A stretch of 64,000 nucleotides of DNA from Nitratireductor sp. (GCA_020637805.1 JACKJU010000001.1:372001-436000); one strand, 5' to 3'. Shown: positions 1 to 8,836, numbered from the stretch's first letter. Numbers and translations: made by a program. The notes: a model not told the origin generated them from the letters alone.

Positions 1-832
1 CGGGATCGCCAACTGCCGCTGCGTCGGCGTGCACCTGAACGTGGTCGCCAAGGTCGGCAGCAACACCCGAGATATCCTGCGTTTCCGCGTGTCCGGAATC
101 CTGCTCCATTTCGAGGGTTTCGGCAAAGCCCTGCGCGAAGAAGTCCTCCAGATCATCCGCCGGCTCGTCACCGGTCGATGCATCCATTTGCGCAACGCTT
201 TCGGCCACGTCGCGCGCAGCCGCACCGGCGGCCAGTGCTTCGATCTCGTCGAATTCGGCATCGAGATCATCCGGAACGGGAGCTGCGGCCGCGTGGGATT
301 GCGCAGCATAGGTCTCATTGAGCGCAGGCGTTCCACTGTCGCGCACCAGTCCCTCGGAGACATCCCCCTCGGAAGGTCCACCATATGCCGAATGGGTTTC
401 CTGCTCCTCGAATCCGCTCGTCAGTTCTGCGAGCAGTTCTTCCTGGAGGTCGAATTCCTGTTCGGACGCCAGTTCTGCACTCGCGTTGTTTGATCCACTC
501 TCTTCTGCAGAGAGTTCCGCATGGAAAGCCTCGGCAAACTCCGCGTCAGTCTCTTCATCCGCCGAAACCTGCGCGGGGCTCACAGCCTCATCCTGGGGTG
601 CCTCCCCCAATTCGCGCATCAGTTCGGCTTCAAGATCGAACCCGGAGTCCAGGTCTTCAGCGGTTTCTTCGGCGTCATGGGCTTCGACTTCGTGCGCCAT
701 TGCTGGCGCGGCCACCTGCTCGCGAGGCGCCTCGCGGGAATCGCCGGCAACAATTCGTGCCAGTTCCGCCAGCGGATCATCATCCGGATATGAGTAATTT
801 TCAGCCCGATAGGTCGAGTTCTGGTCGGTCAT
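1..832 (-). CDS. SPOR-type cell-division/envelope protein, N-terminal part (cut by window edge)
   Basis: The first 277 residues of a protein whose remainder lies outside the window. From the ATG at 830-832 it begins MTDQNSTYRAENYSY, continues with DDDPLAELARIVAG, and then becomes a long Asp/Glu/Ala-rich low-complexity stretch with no membrane helix yet visible. The frame stays open to base 1. It follows dgt and argS in the same direction. That order and the DDDPLAELARIVAG-like start match the rhizobial SPOR-domain protein, which elsewhere has an acidic cytoplasmic N terminus, one membrane helix and a C-terminal peptidoglycan-binding SPOR domain. The helix and SPOR domain are not visible here, so the name rests on N-terminus and synteny. 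Its coding strand is hidden by several long open frames on the opposite strand. Confidence 0.72.
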   Translation of the reverse strand, partial: MTDQNSTYRAENYSYPDDDPLAELARIVAGDSREAPREQVAAPAMAHEVEAHDAEETAEDLDSGFDLEAELMRELGEAPQDEAVSPAQVSADEETDAEFAEAFHAELSAEESGSNNASAELASEQEFDLQEELLAELTSGFEEQETHSAYGGPSEGDVSEGLVRDSGTPALNETYAAQSHAAAAPVPDDLDAEFDEIEALAAGAAARDVAESVAQMDASTGDEPADDLEDFFAQGFAETLEMEQDSGHAETQDISGVAADLGDHVQVHADAAAVGDP

Positions 833-927
833 GTACGCATTCTACCTGTCTGTACCCGCCACTATTCACGGATGCCAAGCACGCCGTCAAAGCGACCGGA
901 TACTCCCCAAATGGGGCGATCCGGTGG

Positions 928-2688
928 TCAGCGCATTTCTTCGGGAGCGTCGGCCCCAACGATGGAGAGCCCCGATGCCAATACGCCAGCCAATGCGTGC
1001 AACAATGCCAGTCTGGCGAGAGTCAATTTACGGTTTTCATGGTTAATAAACCGTAATTCAGGCATTTCCTTGCCGCGATTCCAATGACCGTGCAGCATTG
1101 AGGCCATCTCGTGGAGGTAAAACGCCACCCTGTGCGGTTCATCTGCACGCGCCGCCTGCTCTATCATTCTGGGATATTCTGACATCTTGCGAACAAGGCC
1201 CAGTTCACCCTCGTCATCAAGCAATGAGAGATCGGCGGAACGCAGCGAAGCTTCAGAAAGATCAAGATCTGGCATGTCGCTCCCGGCCTGGCGCAGAACC
1301 GACTTGCAGCGGGCGTGAGCATATTGAACGTAGAAGACCGGATTGTCCTTCGACTGCTCCGTCACCTTGGCAAAATCGAAATCCAGGGGTGCTTCCGGTT
1401 TCCGGTAAAGCATCATGAAGCGAACGGCATCCTTGCCCACCTCCTCGACCACATCGCGAAGGGTGACGAAGCTGCCCGCCCGTTTGGACATGCGTACCGG
1501 CTCACCGTTGCGGTAGAGCTTCACAAGCTGGGTCAGGAGGACATCAAGCTCGGCCTTGTCACCCGCAACAGCGCGCGCAACAGCCTTGAGGCGCTTCACA
1601 TAGCCGCCGTGATCGGCGCCCAGCACGTATACCATGCGCTCGAAGCCCCGGTCGAACTTGTCCTTGAAGTAGGCCACGTCGGCGGCAAAGTAGGTGTAGG
1701 AGCCATCTGACTTGACCAGAGGACGGTCCATGTCGTCGCCCACCTCGGTGGACCGGAACAGGGTCTGTTCACGATCCTCCCAGTCCTCGGGCAACTCCCC
1801 CTTGGGCGGCGGCAGGCGGCCGTAATACACGAACCCGCGTTCGCGCATCTCCTTCAGCATCCGGTCGATTTCGGAGATACCATTGTGCTTTGCGTGCAGG
1901 GTCCTCTCCGAAAAGAAGATGTCGTGATGCACGTTGAGAAGCGCCAGGTCTTCACGGATGAGCGCCATCATCGCATTGATGGAGCGATCTCTCAGGATCT
2001 GCATCCGTTCGTTCTCGTCCATTTCGAGAAGCTGACTGCCGAATTCTTCCGCCAGGGCCTTGCCTACCGGCACCAGGTAATCGCCCGGATACAGTCCCTC
2101 CGGGATTTCACCGATCTCTTCGCCAAGCGCCTCGCGGTAGCGCAGGAGGACCGACCTTGCCAGCACATCGATCTGAACGCCTGCATCATTGATGACGTAT
2201 TCCTTGGTGACGTCGTATCCGGCAAAGGCGAGAAGATTTGCCAGCGCATCGCCCACCACTGCACCACGGCAGTGGCCCACATGCATCGGGCCTGTCGGAT
2301 TGGCCGAGACATATTCCACGTTCACCTTGCGGCCTTCGCCGACGCCGCCCGAACCGTATGAGGCTCCAGCGTCCAGTATCTCGCCCAGATGGCGCATCCA
2401 AAAACTCTGCTCGAGCCTCAAGTTGATGAAGCCGGGGCCGGCAATCTCTGCAGACGCAATGTCGGCTTCGCCACCGAGTGCGTCGGCCAGCCTTTCGGCG
2501 AGTTGCCGCGGATTTGCCTTCAACGGTTTGGCCAAGACAAGTGCGGCATTGGTCGCCAGATCGCCATGAGCGGCATCCCGCGGAGGCTCGACCGTAATCC
2601 GATCCAGCATTTCCGCTTCGAAACCCTCAATATCAAGAGCTTGCAGGTGTTTTTTAACAATCGCCTCGAAGTGATGAAAAACGTTCAT
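928..2688 (-). CDS. argS: Arginine--tRNA ligase
   Basis: Charges tRNA-Arg with arginine using ATP, in the cytoplasm. The 586-residue length is normal for a class I arginyl-tRNA synthetase. Visible in order: the N-terminal additional domain (residues 1-110), the HIGH-type signature GPMHVGHCRG (HVGH near 136-139), the KMSKS-type loop VRMSKRAG in the second half, and a C-terminal helical DALR anticodon-binding domain. The ATG at 2686-2688 gives the family's usual N terminus (MNVFHHFEAIVKKHL). It lies between dgt, 81 bases upstream, and the SPOR-type gene, about 95 bases downstream, all in one direction, so the three may be co-transcribed. Nothing abnormal was seen. Confidence 0.97.
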   Translation of the reverse strand: MNVFHHFEAIVKKHLQALDIEGFEAEMLDRITVEPPRDAAHGDLATNAALVLAKPLKANPRQLAERLADALGGEADIASAEIAGPGFINLRLEQSFWMRHLGEILDAGASYGSGGVGEGRKVNVEYVSANPTGPMHVGHCRGAVVGDALANLLAFAGYDVTKEYVINDAGVQIDVLARSVLLRYREALGEEIGEIPEGLYPGDYLVPVGKALAEEFGSQLLEMDENERMQILRDRSINAMMALIREDLALLNVHHDIFFSERTLHAKHNGISEIDRMLKEMRERGFVYYGRLPPPKGELPEDWEDREQTLFRSTEVGDDMDRPLVKSDGSYTYFAADVAYFKDKFDRGFERMVYVLGADHGGYVKRLKAVARAVAGDKAELDVLLTQLVKLYRNGEPVRMSKRAGSFVTLRDVVEEVGKDAVRFMMLYRKPEAPLDFDFAKVTEQSKDNPVFYVQYAHARCKSVLRQAGSDMPDLDLSEASLRSADLSLLDDEGELGLVRKMSEYPRMIEQAARADEPHRVAFYLHEMASMLHGHWNRGKEMPELRFINHENRKLTLARLALLHALAGVLASGLSIVGADAPEEMR

Positions 2689-2769
2689 TTTTTACTGGCC
2701 GCTAGGTGAGAAGAGATGCGCGAGAATTCGCGCCGGAAATGTCAGGACGTGCGCCCGAGCGCCGAGGCA

Positions 2770-3987
2770 CTAACGCAATTGCGGCGTCACGTCAAACAGG
2801 CGCTGATGTTCGAGTATCGCGTAGCGATCGGTCATGCCTGCGAGGAAATCGCACACCAGACGGGCGCGCTTGCTTTCGTCCAACCGGTCTGCAGCGACAT
2901 TCCAATCGAGACACCACTCGTCCGGCATCTTTGCCCTCCCGGAAAAATAGGCGTTGAACAGGTCGCGAATGACCTGCTTTGCCTCCTCGCGAACCTTCAT
3001 GACCGAAGGCGCACGATACATGTGGCTGAACAGAAAACGTTTTATGGCCTGTTCGCTTTGCGCCATCCCGGGCGAAAACGTTACGAGTGTGCGACCGGCA
3101 TTGCGTATGTCGCGATCAGTTCGCGGTGCAAGGTCCCCAACGTTCTTGGTGACTGTCGCGATGACATCCTCGACCATCGCCGTGATCTGCCTTCGAACGA
3201 TTTCGTGGGTCGTTCTCGAGTCGTCCAGTCCGGGATAGCGATCACGCACCTCGTGCAGGAAATCGCCTGCAAGCGGCAGGTCCTCCATGCAGGACAGGCT
3301 GAACAGCCCTGCCCGCAATCCATCGTCGAGATCGTGTGCGTTGTAGGCGATGTCGTCCGCAATCGCTGCGCACTGGGCCTCCAGGCTCGAATGCCGGTCC
3401 AGTTCAAGATCGAACAGCTCGTTGAACTCCAGGATCGGCCCCGGGACGGGACTGCCATCGCCGAACGGTCCGGTCAGCGGCCCGTTGTGCTTCACCAGCC
3501 CGTCCAGGGTTTCCCATGCGAGATTCAGGCCGTCGAATTCGGCATAGCGGCGTTCCAGCTTGGTAACAATCCGCAGGGATTGGGCATTGTGATCAAAGCC
3601 GCCATAGTCCGCCATGAGGAGATCAAGTTCGTCCTCGCCAGTATGGCCGAAGGGCGTGTGACCGAAATCGTGCGAAAGTGCGAGCGCCTCGGCCAGATCC
3701 TCGTCCAGCCTGAACGAGCGTGCGAGCGCACGCGCAATCTGCGACACCTCTATCGAATGGGTCAGCCGGGTGCGGAAGTGATCGCCCTCGTGGTATACGA
3801 ACACCTGTGTCTTGTGCTTGAGGCGGCGGAATGCCGTGGAATGAATGATGCGGTCCCGATCGCGCTGATAGGCCGTTCTGGTTGGCGAATCCGGTTCGGA
3901 ATACAGCCTGCCCCGGCTTTCAGAAGCATTGACTGCGTAGGATGCCAGTCCGGCGCGTGCCGCCTGATCGAAGATGTTTCGGGTCAC
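2770..3987 (-). CDS. dgt: Deoxyguanosinetriphosphate triphosphohydrolase-like protein
   Basis: An HD-superfamily dNTP triphosphohydrolase of 405 residues that splits a deoxynucleoside triphosphate into deoxynucleoside and triphosphate. The metal-binding HD pattern is clear: RTRLTHSIEVSQIAR supplies the first His, and ALSHDFGHTPFGHTGED the HD pair and following His residues. The start is a GTG at 3985-3987, with a GGAGG six bases upstream; no better ATG is in frame. The length and N terminus (MTRNIFDQAARAGLASYAV) are those of the alphaproteobacterial Dgt-like type, whose nucleotide preference is less defined than that of E. coli Dgt. It heads the dgt-argS-SPOR run and is divergent from erpA. 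Confidence 0.93.
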   Translation of the reverse strand: MTRNIFDQAARAGLASYAVNASESRGRLYSEPDSPTRTAYQRDRDRIIHSTAFRRLKHKTQVFVYHEGDHFRTRLTHSIEVSQIARALARSFRLDEDLAEALALSHDFGHTPFGHTGEDELDLLMADYGGFDHNAQSLRIVTKLERRYAEFDGLNLAWETLDGLVKHNGPLTGPFGDGSPVPGPILEFNELFDLELDRHSSLEAQCAAIADDIAYNAHDLDDGLRAGLFSLSCMEDLPLAGDFLHEVRDRYPGLDDSRTTHEIVRRQITAMVEDVIATVTKNVGDLAPRTDRDIRNAGRTLVTFSPGMAQSEQAIKRFLFSHMYRAPSVMKVREEAKQVIRDLFNAYFSGRAKMPDEWCLDWNVAADRLDESKRARLVCDFLAGMTDRYAILEHQRLFDVTPQLR

Positions 3988-4087
3988 AAATGACCTCCAC
4001 CGATTCCTGCTTGCCCCTTGTAGACCTCACCGGATGCAAATTGAAGACACCCCGTTCCTCGGGTCCTATATGTCTTCGGACTGCCAT

Positions 4088-4116
4088 CTTGATTGACGCC
4101 AGTTCTCTGCCTATCT
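4088..4116 (+). promoter_or_regulatory. Candidate housekeeping promoter for erpA
   Basis: CTTGAT at 4088-4093 and CTATCT at 4111-4116 are separated by exactly 17 bases, close to the alphaproteobacterial consensus CTTGAC-N17-CTATAT. The -10 ends 27 bases before the chosen erpA start, leaving room for a short leader. This is a pattern match only. Confidence 0.45.
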
Positions 4117-4143
4117 TAACCGTAACGATCAGGAATGGACTTT

Positions 4144-4491
4144 ATGAACGCTCCGCTTGAAAATCCCCAGATCACGGTTACGGACGCTGCGATCCAGCGC
4201 GTTGCCAAAATTCTGGCAGGTACGCCCGACAAGAATGCCCTGCGCATTTCCGTGGAAGGCGGCGGCTGCTCTGGCTTCTCCTATCATTACGATCTCGTGG
4301 CCGAGGAACCGTCGAGCGAAGATACCGTGATCGAGCGAGACGGCGCGCGCATCTACTTCGACAACATGTCGCTGATGTATATGGGCGGATCGGAAGTCGA
4401 TTTCGTCGACGACCTTATGGGCCAGTCGTTCCAGATCAAGAATCCGAATGCGGTTGCAAGCTGCGGATGTGGGACCAGTTTTTCGATCTGA
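4144..4491 (+). CDS. erpA: Iron-sulfur cluster insertion protein (A-type carrier)
   Basis: A-type Fe-S carrier that passes clusters to apoproteins such as those of isoprenoid synthesis. The 115-residue protein has the three invariant cysteines: one in EGGGCSGFSYHYDL and two in the C-terminal CGCGTSFSI. An in-frame ATG at 4135 directly abuts AGGA (4131-4134), leaving no spacing, so the ATG at 4144, nine bases beyond that AGGA, is the better start (MNAPLENPQITVTD). The gene is divergent from dgt and is followed by a strong terminator. The ErpA/HesB type is chosen over IscA from the short tail and the dgt/xth neighbourhood typical of rhizobia. Confidence 0.93.
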   Translation: MNAPLENPQITVTDAAIQRVAKILAGTPDKNALRISVEGGGCSGFSYHYDLVAEEPSSEDTVIERDGARIYFDNMSLMYMGGSEVDFVDDLMGQSFQIKNPNAVASCGCGTSFSI

Positions 4492-4514
4492 CCTCCACCA
4501 GATGATCGAATAGA

Positions 4515-4544
4515 AAAGGCCCGGGAAATTTCCCGGGCCTTTTG
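4515..4544. terminator. Bidirectional rho-independent terminator between erpA and the purine permease
   Basis: A perfect 15-base inverted repeat: AAAAGGCCCGGGAAA followed at once by TTTCCCGGGCCTTTT. The GC core is flanked by A and T runs, so it can terminate both the plus-strand erpA (stop at 4491) and the minus-strand permease (stop at 4609). Confidence 0.9.
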
Positions 4545-4608
4545 CTTTGTTGTTTTGACATGTGGACATGCGCCCGGTTCCGCCAACGGCTGGCGGCGGA
4601 ACAACCGT

Positions 4609-6054
4609 TCAGTCTTTCTTGCCATCCAGAAGATCGGAAGCAGATCCACCGCGCACTGCCGCTTCTCCTAGTCCGTCAATCTGGGTTTCACCCTCGTAAT
4701 CATCACCTCCGAGATCCTCGGGCAGGAGCAGGTTGAGCCCTACTGCGATGGCAGCGGCAGGCAGCAATCCCGATGTGAGGAGAATCTGCATCGTCTTGCC
4801 GAGGTGCTGTAGTGCCGAAGGCTCAAGCTGCAGACCCAATCCGACCGACAGCGCGATAGCCAGAATGACCATGTTGCGGCGGTTCCAGCGAACATCCGAG
4901 AGCATGTTGATGCCTGCGGCGGCTACCATGCCGAACATGACGATCACGCCGCCGCCCAGCACGTTGATGGGGACGGTGTTGATGATTGCACCCACCTTGG
5001 GAACCAGTCCGCAAGCGATCAGGAAAATGGCTCCGATGGTGACCACATGGCGGCTCATCACGCCGGTCATGGAAATGAGGCCCACATTCTGGCTGAACGA
5101 GGTGTTTGGAAGCGCGCCGAACACACCGGCAACCGCCGTGCCCAAACCGTCCGCAAAGGTGGCACCGGCAATCTCCTTGTCAGTTGCTTCACGCCCGGCA
5201 CCGCCCTTGGTGATGCCGGAGGTGTCGCCCACGGTTTCGATCGCCGAAACGATCGCCATCAGGCACATGCCGATGATGATGGCCCAGTTAATCTGGATGC
5301 CCCAGCGGAACGGGCTTGGAACGTCGAACCAACCGGCATTGCCGACATTACCGAAGTTCACCTGACCCATGAAGTAGGCGACGATGTAGCCTGCAACGAT
5401 GCCGATCAGCACCGCTGCTACCGACCAGAACCCGCGCGTGAAGAACTTGAAGCCCAGGGTCACAAGTATCACGACTATCGCCGGGAACCACTTTTCAAGC
5501 GAACCGAATTCCGGCTTGCCCATGAGCGGGACGCCACCTGCCGCGTACTGGATGCCAACTTTGATCAACGCCAGACCGATCATGAGAACGATCAGACCGG
5601 TTACCAACGGCGGCAATGCGAAGCGAATCCGGCCGATGATGAAGCCGAGGCAGAAATGGAAGACGCCGCCAATCATGACACCTGTCATCAATCCGGCAAG
5701 ACCACCGACACCCGCACCGGCAACCGCCGGGATCATTACAGGCAGGAACGCAAACGAAGTACCCTGAACGATCGGCAGGCGCGCTCCGACCGGTCCAAAT
5801 CCGATCGTCTGGAACAACGTGGCGATCCCCGCAAACAGCATCGACATCTGGATCATGTAGAGCATGTTCGGAAAATCGGGGGAATTGGAACCAAAGCCAA
5901 AACCCGCGGCGCCGGCGACAATGATGGCCGGAGTAACGTTGGACGCGAACATCGCCAGAACGTGCTGTATCCCAAGCGGGATTGCCTGCCCCAAAGGCGG
6001 TGTGTAGTTCGGGTCGCGAAGCTGTGCCGGCGTCCCCAAGGATGAATCAACCAT
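4609..6054 (-). CDS. NCS2/NAT-family purine (xanthine/urate) permease
   Basis: An inner-membrane nucleobase:cation symporter of 481 residues with about 14 hydrophobic segments. The NAT signature is present as ALPNTSFSQNVGLISMTGV: the Q-N-x-G core followed by MTGV and SRHV, a form seen in bacterial xanthine and urate carriers (XanQ, PucJ/K and UacT types) rather than in uracil carriers. A further conserved acidic/Gly region is SAIETVGDTSGITKGG. The C-terminal 45 residues are hydrophilic and acidic. The start ATG (6052-6054) follows GGGGAGA. The gene stands alone, with its own structured leader and a shared terminator. Purine class is fairly sure; choice between xanthine and urate is not. Confidence 0.88.
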   Translation of the reverse strand: MVDSSLGTPAQLRDPNYTPPLGQAIPLGIQHVLAMFASNVTPAIIVAGAAGFGFGSNSPDFPNMLYMIQMSMLFAGIATLFQTIGFGPVGARLPIVQGTSFAFLPVMIPAVAGAGVGGLAGLMTGVMIGGVFHFCLGFIIGRIRFALPPLVTGLIVLMIGLALIKVGIQYAAGGVPLMGKPEFGSLEKWFPAIVVILVTLGFKFFTRGFWSVAAVLIGIVAGYIVAYFMGQVNFGNVGNAGWFDVPSPFRWGIQINWAIIIGMCLMAIVSAIETVGDTSGITKGGAGREATDKEIAGATFADGLGTAVAGVFGALPNTSFSQNVGLISMTGVMSRHVVTIGAIFLIACGLVPKVGAIINTVPINVLGGGVIVMFGMVAAAGINMLSDVRWNRRNMVILAIALSVGLGLQLEPSALQHLGKTMQILLTSGLLPAAAIAVGLNLLLPEDLGGDDYEGETQIDGLGEAAVRGGSASDLLDGKKD

Positions 6055-6373
6055 TTTTGTCTCCCCAATGGTTCAGGCCGCACTGCGGCCCGGTTCTGCG
6101 TTTCCCTCTAGCCCCGAGCGCGGTGAACCGTGCAGAGACCGGCTTACCTGAAAAGGATGCTAGCTGCGGAATCTGCTTCCACAAGAAAAAAATATACCCT
6201 TGAACAACAAAGCTGTGTCGTAATGTCACTGCCCGGCAGGGCGCATGACGAATTTTCGTAAGTGAAGCGGCCCGCATCAGCACATAATTATTGCTCTCCG
6301 GCCTTGCGCAGCATGAAGCGGTCGTCCGATATTGAGCAGGAGTTTTTTCAACTGACTCACGACAGGGCCGCAC
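6055..6373. other. Divergent control region, permease / xth
   Basis: A 319-base gap with no credible gene. The half nearest the permease carries the folded leader described separately. The half nearest xth is A/T-richer, and AGGG ends 8 bases before the xth ATG. No clear promoter pair could be assigned. Confidence 0.6.
6076..6142 (-). promoter_or_regulatory. Structured 5' leader of the purine permease (possible riboswitch or attenuator)
   Basis: Directly upstream of the permease start, CCGGTTCTGC (6090-6099) pairs with GCAGAGACCGG (6132-6142) through ten base pairs with one bulged base. It encloses a small CGGT/ACCG hairpin (6121-6130). Immediately beside it, GGCCGC-ACT-GCGGCC (6076-6090) forms a second GC hairpin close to the ribosome-binding site. 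Adjacent stems just before a purine transporter suggest RNA-level control. I cannot match them to a known riboswitch consensus by eye. Xanthine-I (NMT1) RNAs are the class known upstream of such transporters in alphaproteobacteria. Confidence 0.4.
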
Positions 6374-7165
6374 ATGAAAATCGCAAGCTGGAACATAAAC
6401 GGTGTCAAAGCCAGGCTCGACAACCTCCTGACATGGCTTGAAGAGGCACAGCCCGACATAGCGTGCCTGCAGGAATTGAAGTCCGTGGATGAGAACATTC
6501 CGCGCATGGAGATCGAGGCACTGGGTTACAACGTGGAGACCTTCGGGCAGAAGAGTTTCAACGGCGTTGCGATCCTTTCCAAGCTGCCTTTCGACGAGGT
6601 GAACCGGGCCTTGCCCGGTTATGACATTCAGGAGGAAGACGAACAGGCGCGCTTTATCGAGGGGGTCTTCACCGTGGGCGACAAGCCGCTAAGGGTGGTG
6701 TCGCTCTACCTGCCGAACGGCAATCCGGTCGACAGCGAGAAGTTTCCCTACAAGCTTGGCTGGATGGACCGGCTGGAAATCTGGGCAAGGCAGCGGCTCG
6801 AACTCGAGGAGCCGCTCATTCTTTGCGGCGACTACAATGTCATTCCCATGCCGCGAGATGCGTCGCGACCGGAGGCATGGGTGAACGATGCGTTGTTCAA
6901 GCCTGAAAGCCGGGCGCGGTTCCGGCGCCTGCTGAACCTGGGCTTCACGGAAGCCTTCCGCAATGTGAACGACGACGACGGCCAGTACACGTTCTGGGAC
7001 TATACCGGCGGGTCCTGGCAGAAGAACGACGGTATCCGCATTGATCATCTGCTGATGTCACCGGAAGCCGCCAACCGGCTCAATGGTGTCGTGATCGACA
7101 AGCACACGCGCTCTTGGGAACGACCCTCGGACCATGTCCCGATCTGGCTGGACTATGCTGCCTGA
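6374..7165 (+). CDS. xth: Exodeoxyribonuclease III / AP endonuclease
   Basis: A DNA-repair enzyme that cuts at abasic sites and removes 3' blocks. It is 263 residues long, normal for the ExoIII/Nfo-independent EEP fold. Motifs in order: MKIASWNINGVKARL (Asn), the catalytic metal Glu in CLQELK, YNVETFGQKSFNGVAIL, LCGDYNVIP (Asp and Asn), RIDHLLMSPE, and the final catalytic Asp-His pair in SDHVPIWLDY. All key residues are present. The gene is monocistronic or co-transcribed with the small secreted protein 54 bases downstream. Confidence 0.96.
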   Translation: MKIASWNINGVKARLDNLLTWLEEAQPDIACLQELKSVDENIPRMEIEALGYNVETFGQKSFNGVAILSKLPFDEVNRALPGYDIQEEDEQARFIEGVFTVGDKPLRVVSLYLPNGNPVDSEKFPYKLGWMDRLEIWARQRLELEEPLILCGDYNVIPMPRDASRPEAWVNDALFKPESRARFRRLLNLGFTEAFRNVNDDDGQYTFWDYTGGSWQKNDGIRIDHLLMSPEAANRLNGVVIDKHTRSWERPSDHVPIWLDYAA

Positions 7166-7219
7166 CATGCAACTGGCCTGTGGATTGCGCACCGGTGCAA
7201 TGCGTGATAAATTTGATCC

Positions 7220-7576
7220 ATGTCAGGAAAATCCAAGCATGCCAGCCTGTTGTCTGTATTGCTTTGCGCCGGCCTCCTCGGAGGCGTAGTCGCCGGTCCT
7301 GCATTCTCCGCGCCGGATTGCACCTGCCGTTACCAGGGACAGAAAGTTTCCCAGGGCGAGACAGCCTGCCTTCGCACGCAGAAGGGCATGGTGCTCGCAA
7401 GGTGCGGCATGTCGCAAAACAATACGAGCTGGATTTTCCTTGATACGCCCTGCCCTACGGCATTCAATGCCGTCACACCTGACCATGGTGCGGGCAAGGC
7501 ATTTGCGAGGCTCGCAATCGAGCGTTTTGCGGTCAGCGAAGCCGATCATGCTGACATGTGCATGATCTCCGGCTGA
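7220..7576 (+). CDS. Small secreted cysteine-rich protein, unknown function
   Basis: A 118-residue protein with a classical signal peptide: Lys/His near the start, then LLSVLLCAGLLGGVVAG, and a cleavage site near AFSA-PDC. The mature part holds six cysteines (CTC, C, C, C, C), suggesting periplasmic disulfides. It keeps short motifs such as CTCRYQGQ and GETACLRT; the second resembles rhizobial proteins found after xth. No enzyme motif was recognised. It follows xth in the same direction. The ATG at 7220 lacks a strong Shine-Dalgarno, but the signal peptide begins there. Confidence 0.75.
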   Translation: MSGKSKHASLLSVLLCAGLLGGVVAGPAFSAPDCTCRYQGQKVSQGETACLRTQKGMVLARCGMSQNNTSWIFLDTPCPTAFNAVTPDHGAGKAFARLAIERFAVSEADHADMCMISG

Positions 7577-7615
7577 TTTGTCGGACAGCGTTTTTCCGGG
7601 ATAATCGAGACGTTT

Positions 7616-8473
7616 CTACTGGCGCTTCTGCACCTTGAGAATGGCAAGCCTGCGCTCTTCGTCGGATGCCAGTGCGAAATCGCGCTGGTGCATGCTGTCG
7701 ATCCAGGGTTTCAGGTCCGGCGGTGCGCTTTCGCTTGCACGCGTAAGCATGGCCAGGCCGCGCACGGTGTCACGATCCACGAACTCACCCTGAACCAGGG
7801 CATGGCCGACTAGCGCAAGCGCCCCGACATGGCCCTTGCGGCGAGCCAGTTCAAGCATGCGTATGGCCTGGCGCCCTTCATCGAAGGTCGGATTGTCTTC
7901 CAGGAGCATCTTGCCAAGCAGAAACTGGGCGTCGGGATCGCGGAAGTACATGGCGGAGGTGGTGAACATCACCCGCGCTTCCTGTTCGTCCTGCGGAATT
8001 CCAGCTTCCGGGATGCCTGTCTGATAGTAGCGGCCCAGAGCCACCATCGCGCTTCCAGTTATGGCCCATTCAGGCGTGTTGGGGCGCGCCTCGCCATAGT
8101 TGTCGGCAATCGACTTGTAGAGATCGAAGGCCTCCCGCTTGTCCTGGGGCACGCCCTCGCCTGCTTCGTACATACGGCCCAGCTTGAAGCGCGCCGTCTG
8201 ATTGCCGCGATCGGCGGCATAACGAAGCACATCGAGAGCTTCCTCGTCATCGCCGGCTTTCTTGCGGGTGAAGTAGAATTTGAAGACTTCCTTGAAGGAA
8301 GGCTTATCTTCCTTGAATACCTTCTGGGGATCGAATGCATGCGCCATCTTGGCCGGAACAAGCGAACACGACATGGCAATCGCGACAGCAGTAGCCAGCC
8401 CTGCAAGACGCGATGCATTGCCACCGGGCAACCCCGCCCGCCTTCCATAACGCATGTACTCGCTTTTCAGCAT
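7616..8473 (-). CDS. exoR: ExoR-like periplasmic Sel1-repeat protein
   Basis: A 285-residue protein with an N-terminal signal segment (hydrophobic LAGLATAVAIAMSCSLV, likely cleavage after KMAHA) followed by Sel1-type TPR repeats. Examples are ARFKLGRMYEAGEGVPQD and AMVALGRYYQTGIPEAG, with further repeats at AQFLLGKMLLED and ALALVGHALVQG. Repeat order, length and the FKFYFTRKKAGDDEEALDV region resemble rhizobial ExoR, the periplasmic repressor of the ExoS-ChvI two-component system that controls exopolysaccharide, motility and acid response. The nearby xth, erpA, dgt and argS fit the exoR neighbourhood in Rhizobiaceae. The start could also be the ATG at 8453-8455. Any other Sel1 protein remains possible; ExoR is inferred from architecture and context. 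Confidence 0.68.
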   Translation of the reverse strand: MLKSEYMRYGRRAGLPGGNASRLAGLATAVAIAMSCSLVPAKMAHAFDPQKVFKEDKPSFKEVFKFYFTRKKAGDDEEALDVLRYAADRGNQTARFKLGRMYEAGEGVPQDKREAFDLYKSIADNYGEARPNTPEWAITGSAMVALGRYYQTGIPEAGIPQDEQEARVMFTTSAMYFRDPDAQFLLGKMLLEDNPTFDEGRQAIRMLELARRKGHVGALALVGHALVQGEFVDRDTVRGLAMLTRASESAPPDLKPWIDSMHQRDFALASDEERRLAILKVQKRQ

Positions 8474-8836
8474 TGGTCCCGTAAATCTTCCCTGCCTGCC
8501 GGGTTCGTCCGGTCAGACAATGCGCTCGTGCGCAAAATTCAACTGTGAAACCCCGCCCGCCGGGCACCTTCCGCGCCGTATGATACCGGCATAGGGTTTC
8601 AAATTTCTTGCTTTGAGTTCCGCACGAGTATTCCATCGAATTCGTGCGAAACGAGGGCACCGCAGAGTCTGGACAAAACTGGCCCCGGGCGCTTCTCTCT
8701 GCCGGGTTTGTGGCGCAAAATGGGCATATTTCCCGGCGCCCGGTGATTCAATCCCGGACGATGCGAGTATCGCCCGGGCTGTTGCAAAATTGTAACGGAA
8801 TGCGCCCCTCACCCGTATCGGACGGTACGAAGAAGC
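8474..8836. other. Intergenic region upstream of exoR-like gene, with inverted repeats
   Basis: A 363-base gap without a credible gene. It holds CGCACGA (8621-8627) paired with TCGTGCG (8642-8648) across a 14-base loop. There is also a pair of 8-base arms reading CCGGGCGC and GCGCCCGG, about 44 bases apart, around 8690-8755. These could belong to the exoR leader or to the 3' end of the upstream gene. No terminator-like T run accompanies them. Confidence 0.5.

Noticed and set aside
29..797. Plus-strand open frames over the SPOR-type gene
   Set aside because: The minus-strand frame is open from the ATG at 832 to the window edge with a family-like start; the plus-strand frames are overlapping and motif-free.
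2716..3993. Long plus-strand open frame opposite dgt
   Set aside because: dgt with its HD motif is unmistakable on the minus strand; the antisense frame has no RBS-linked start or family features.
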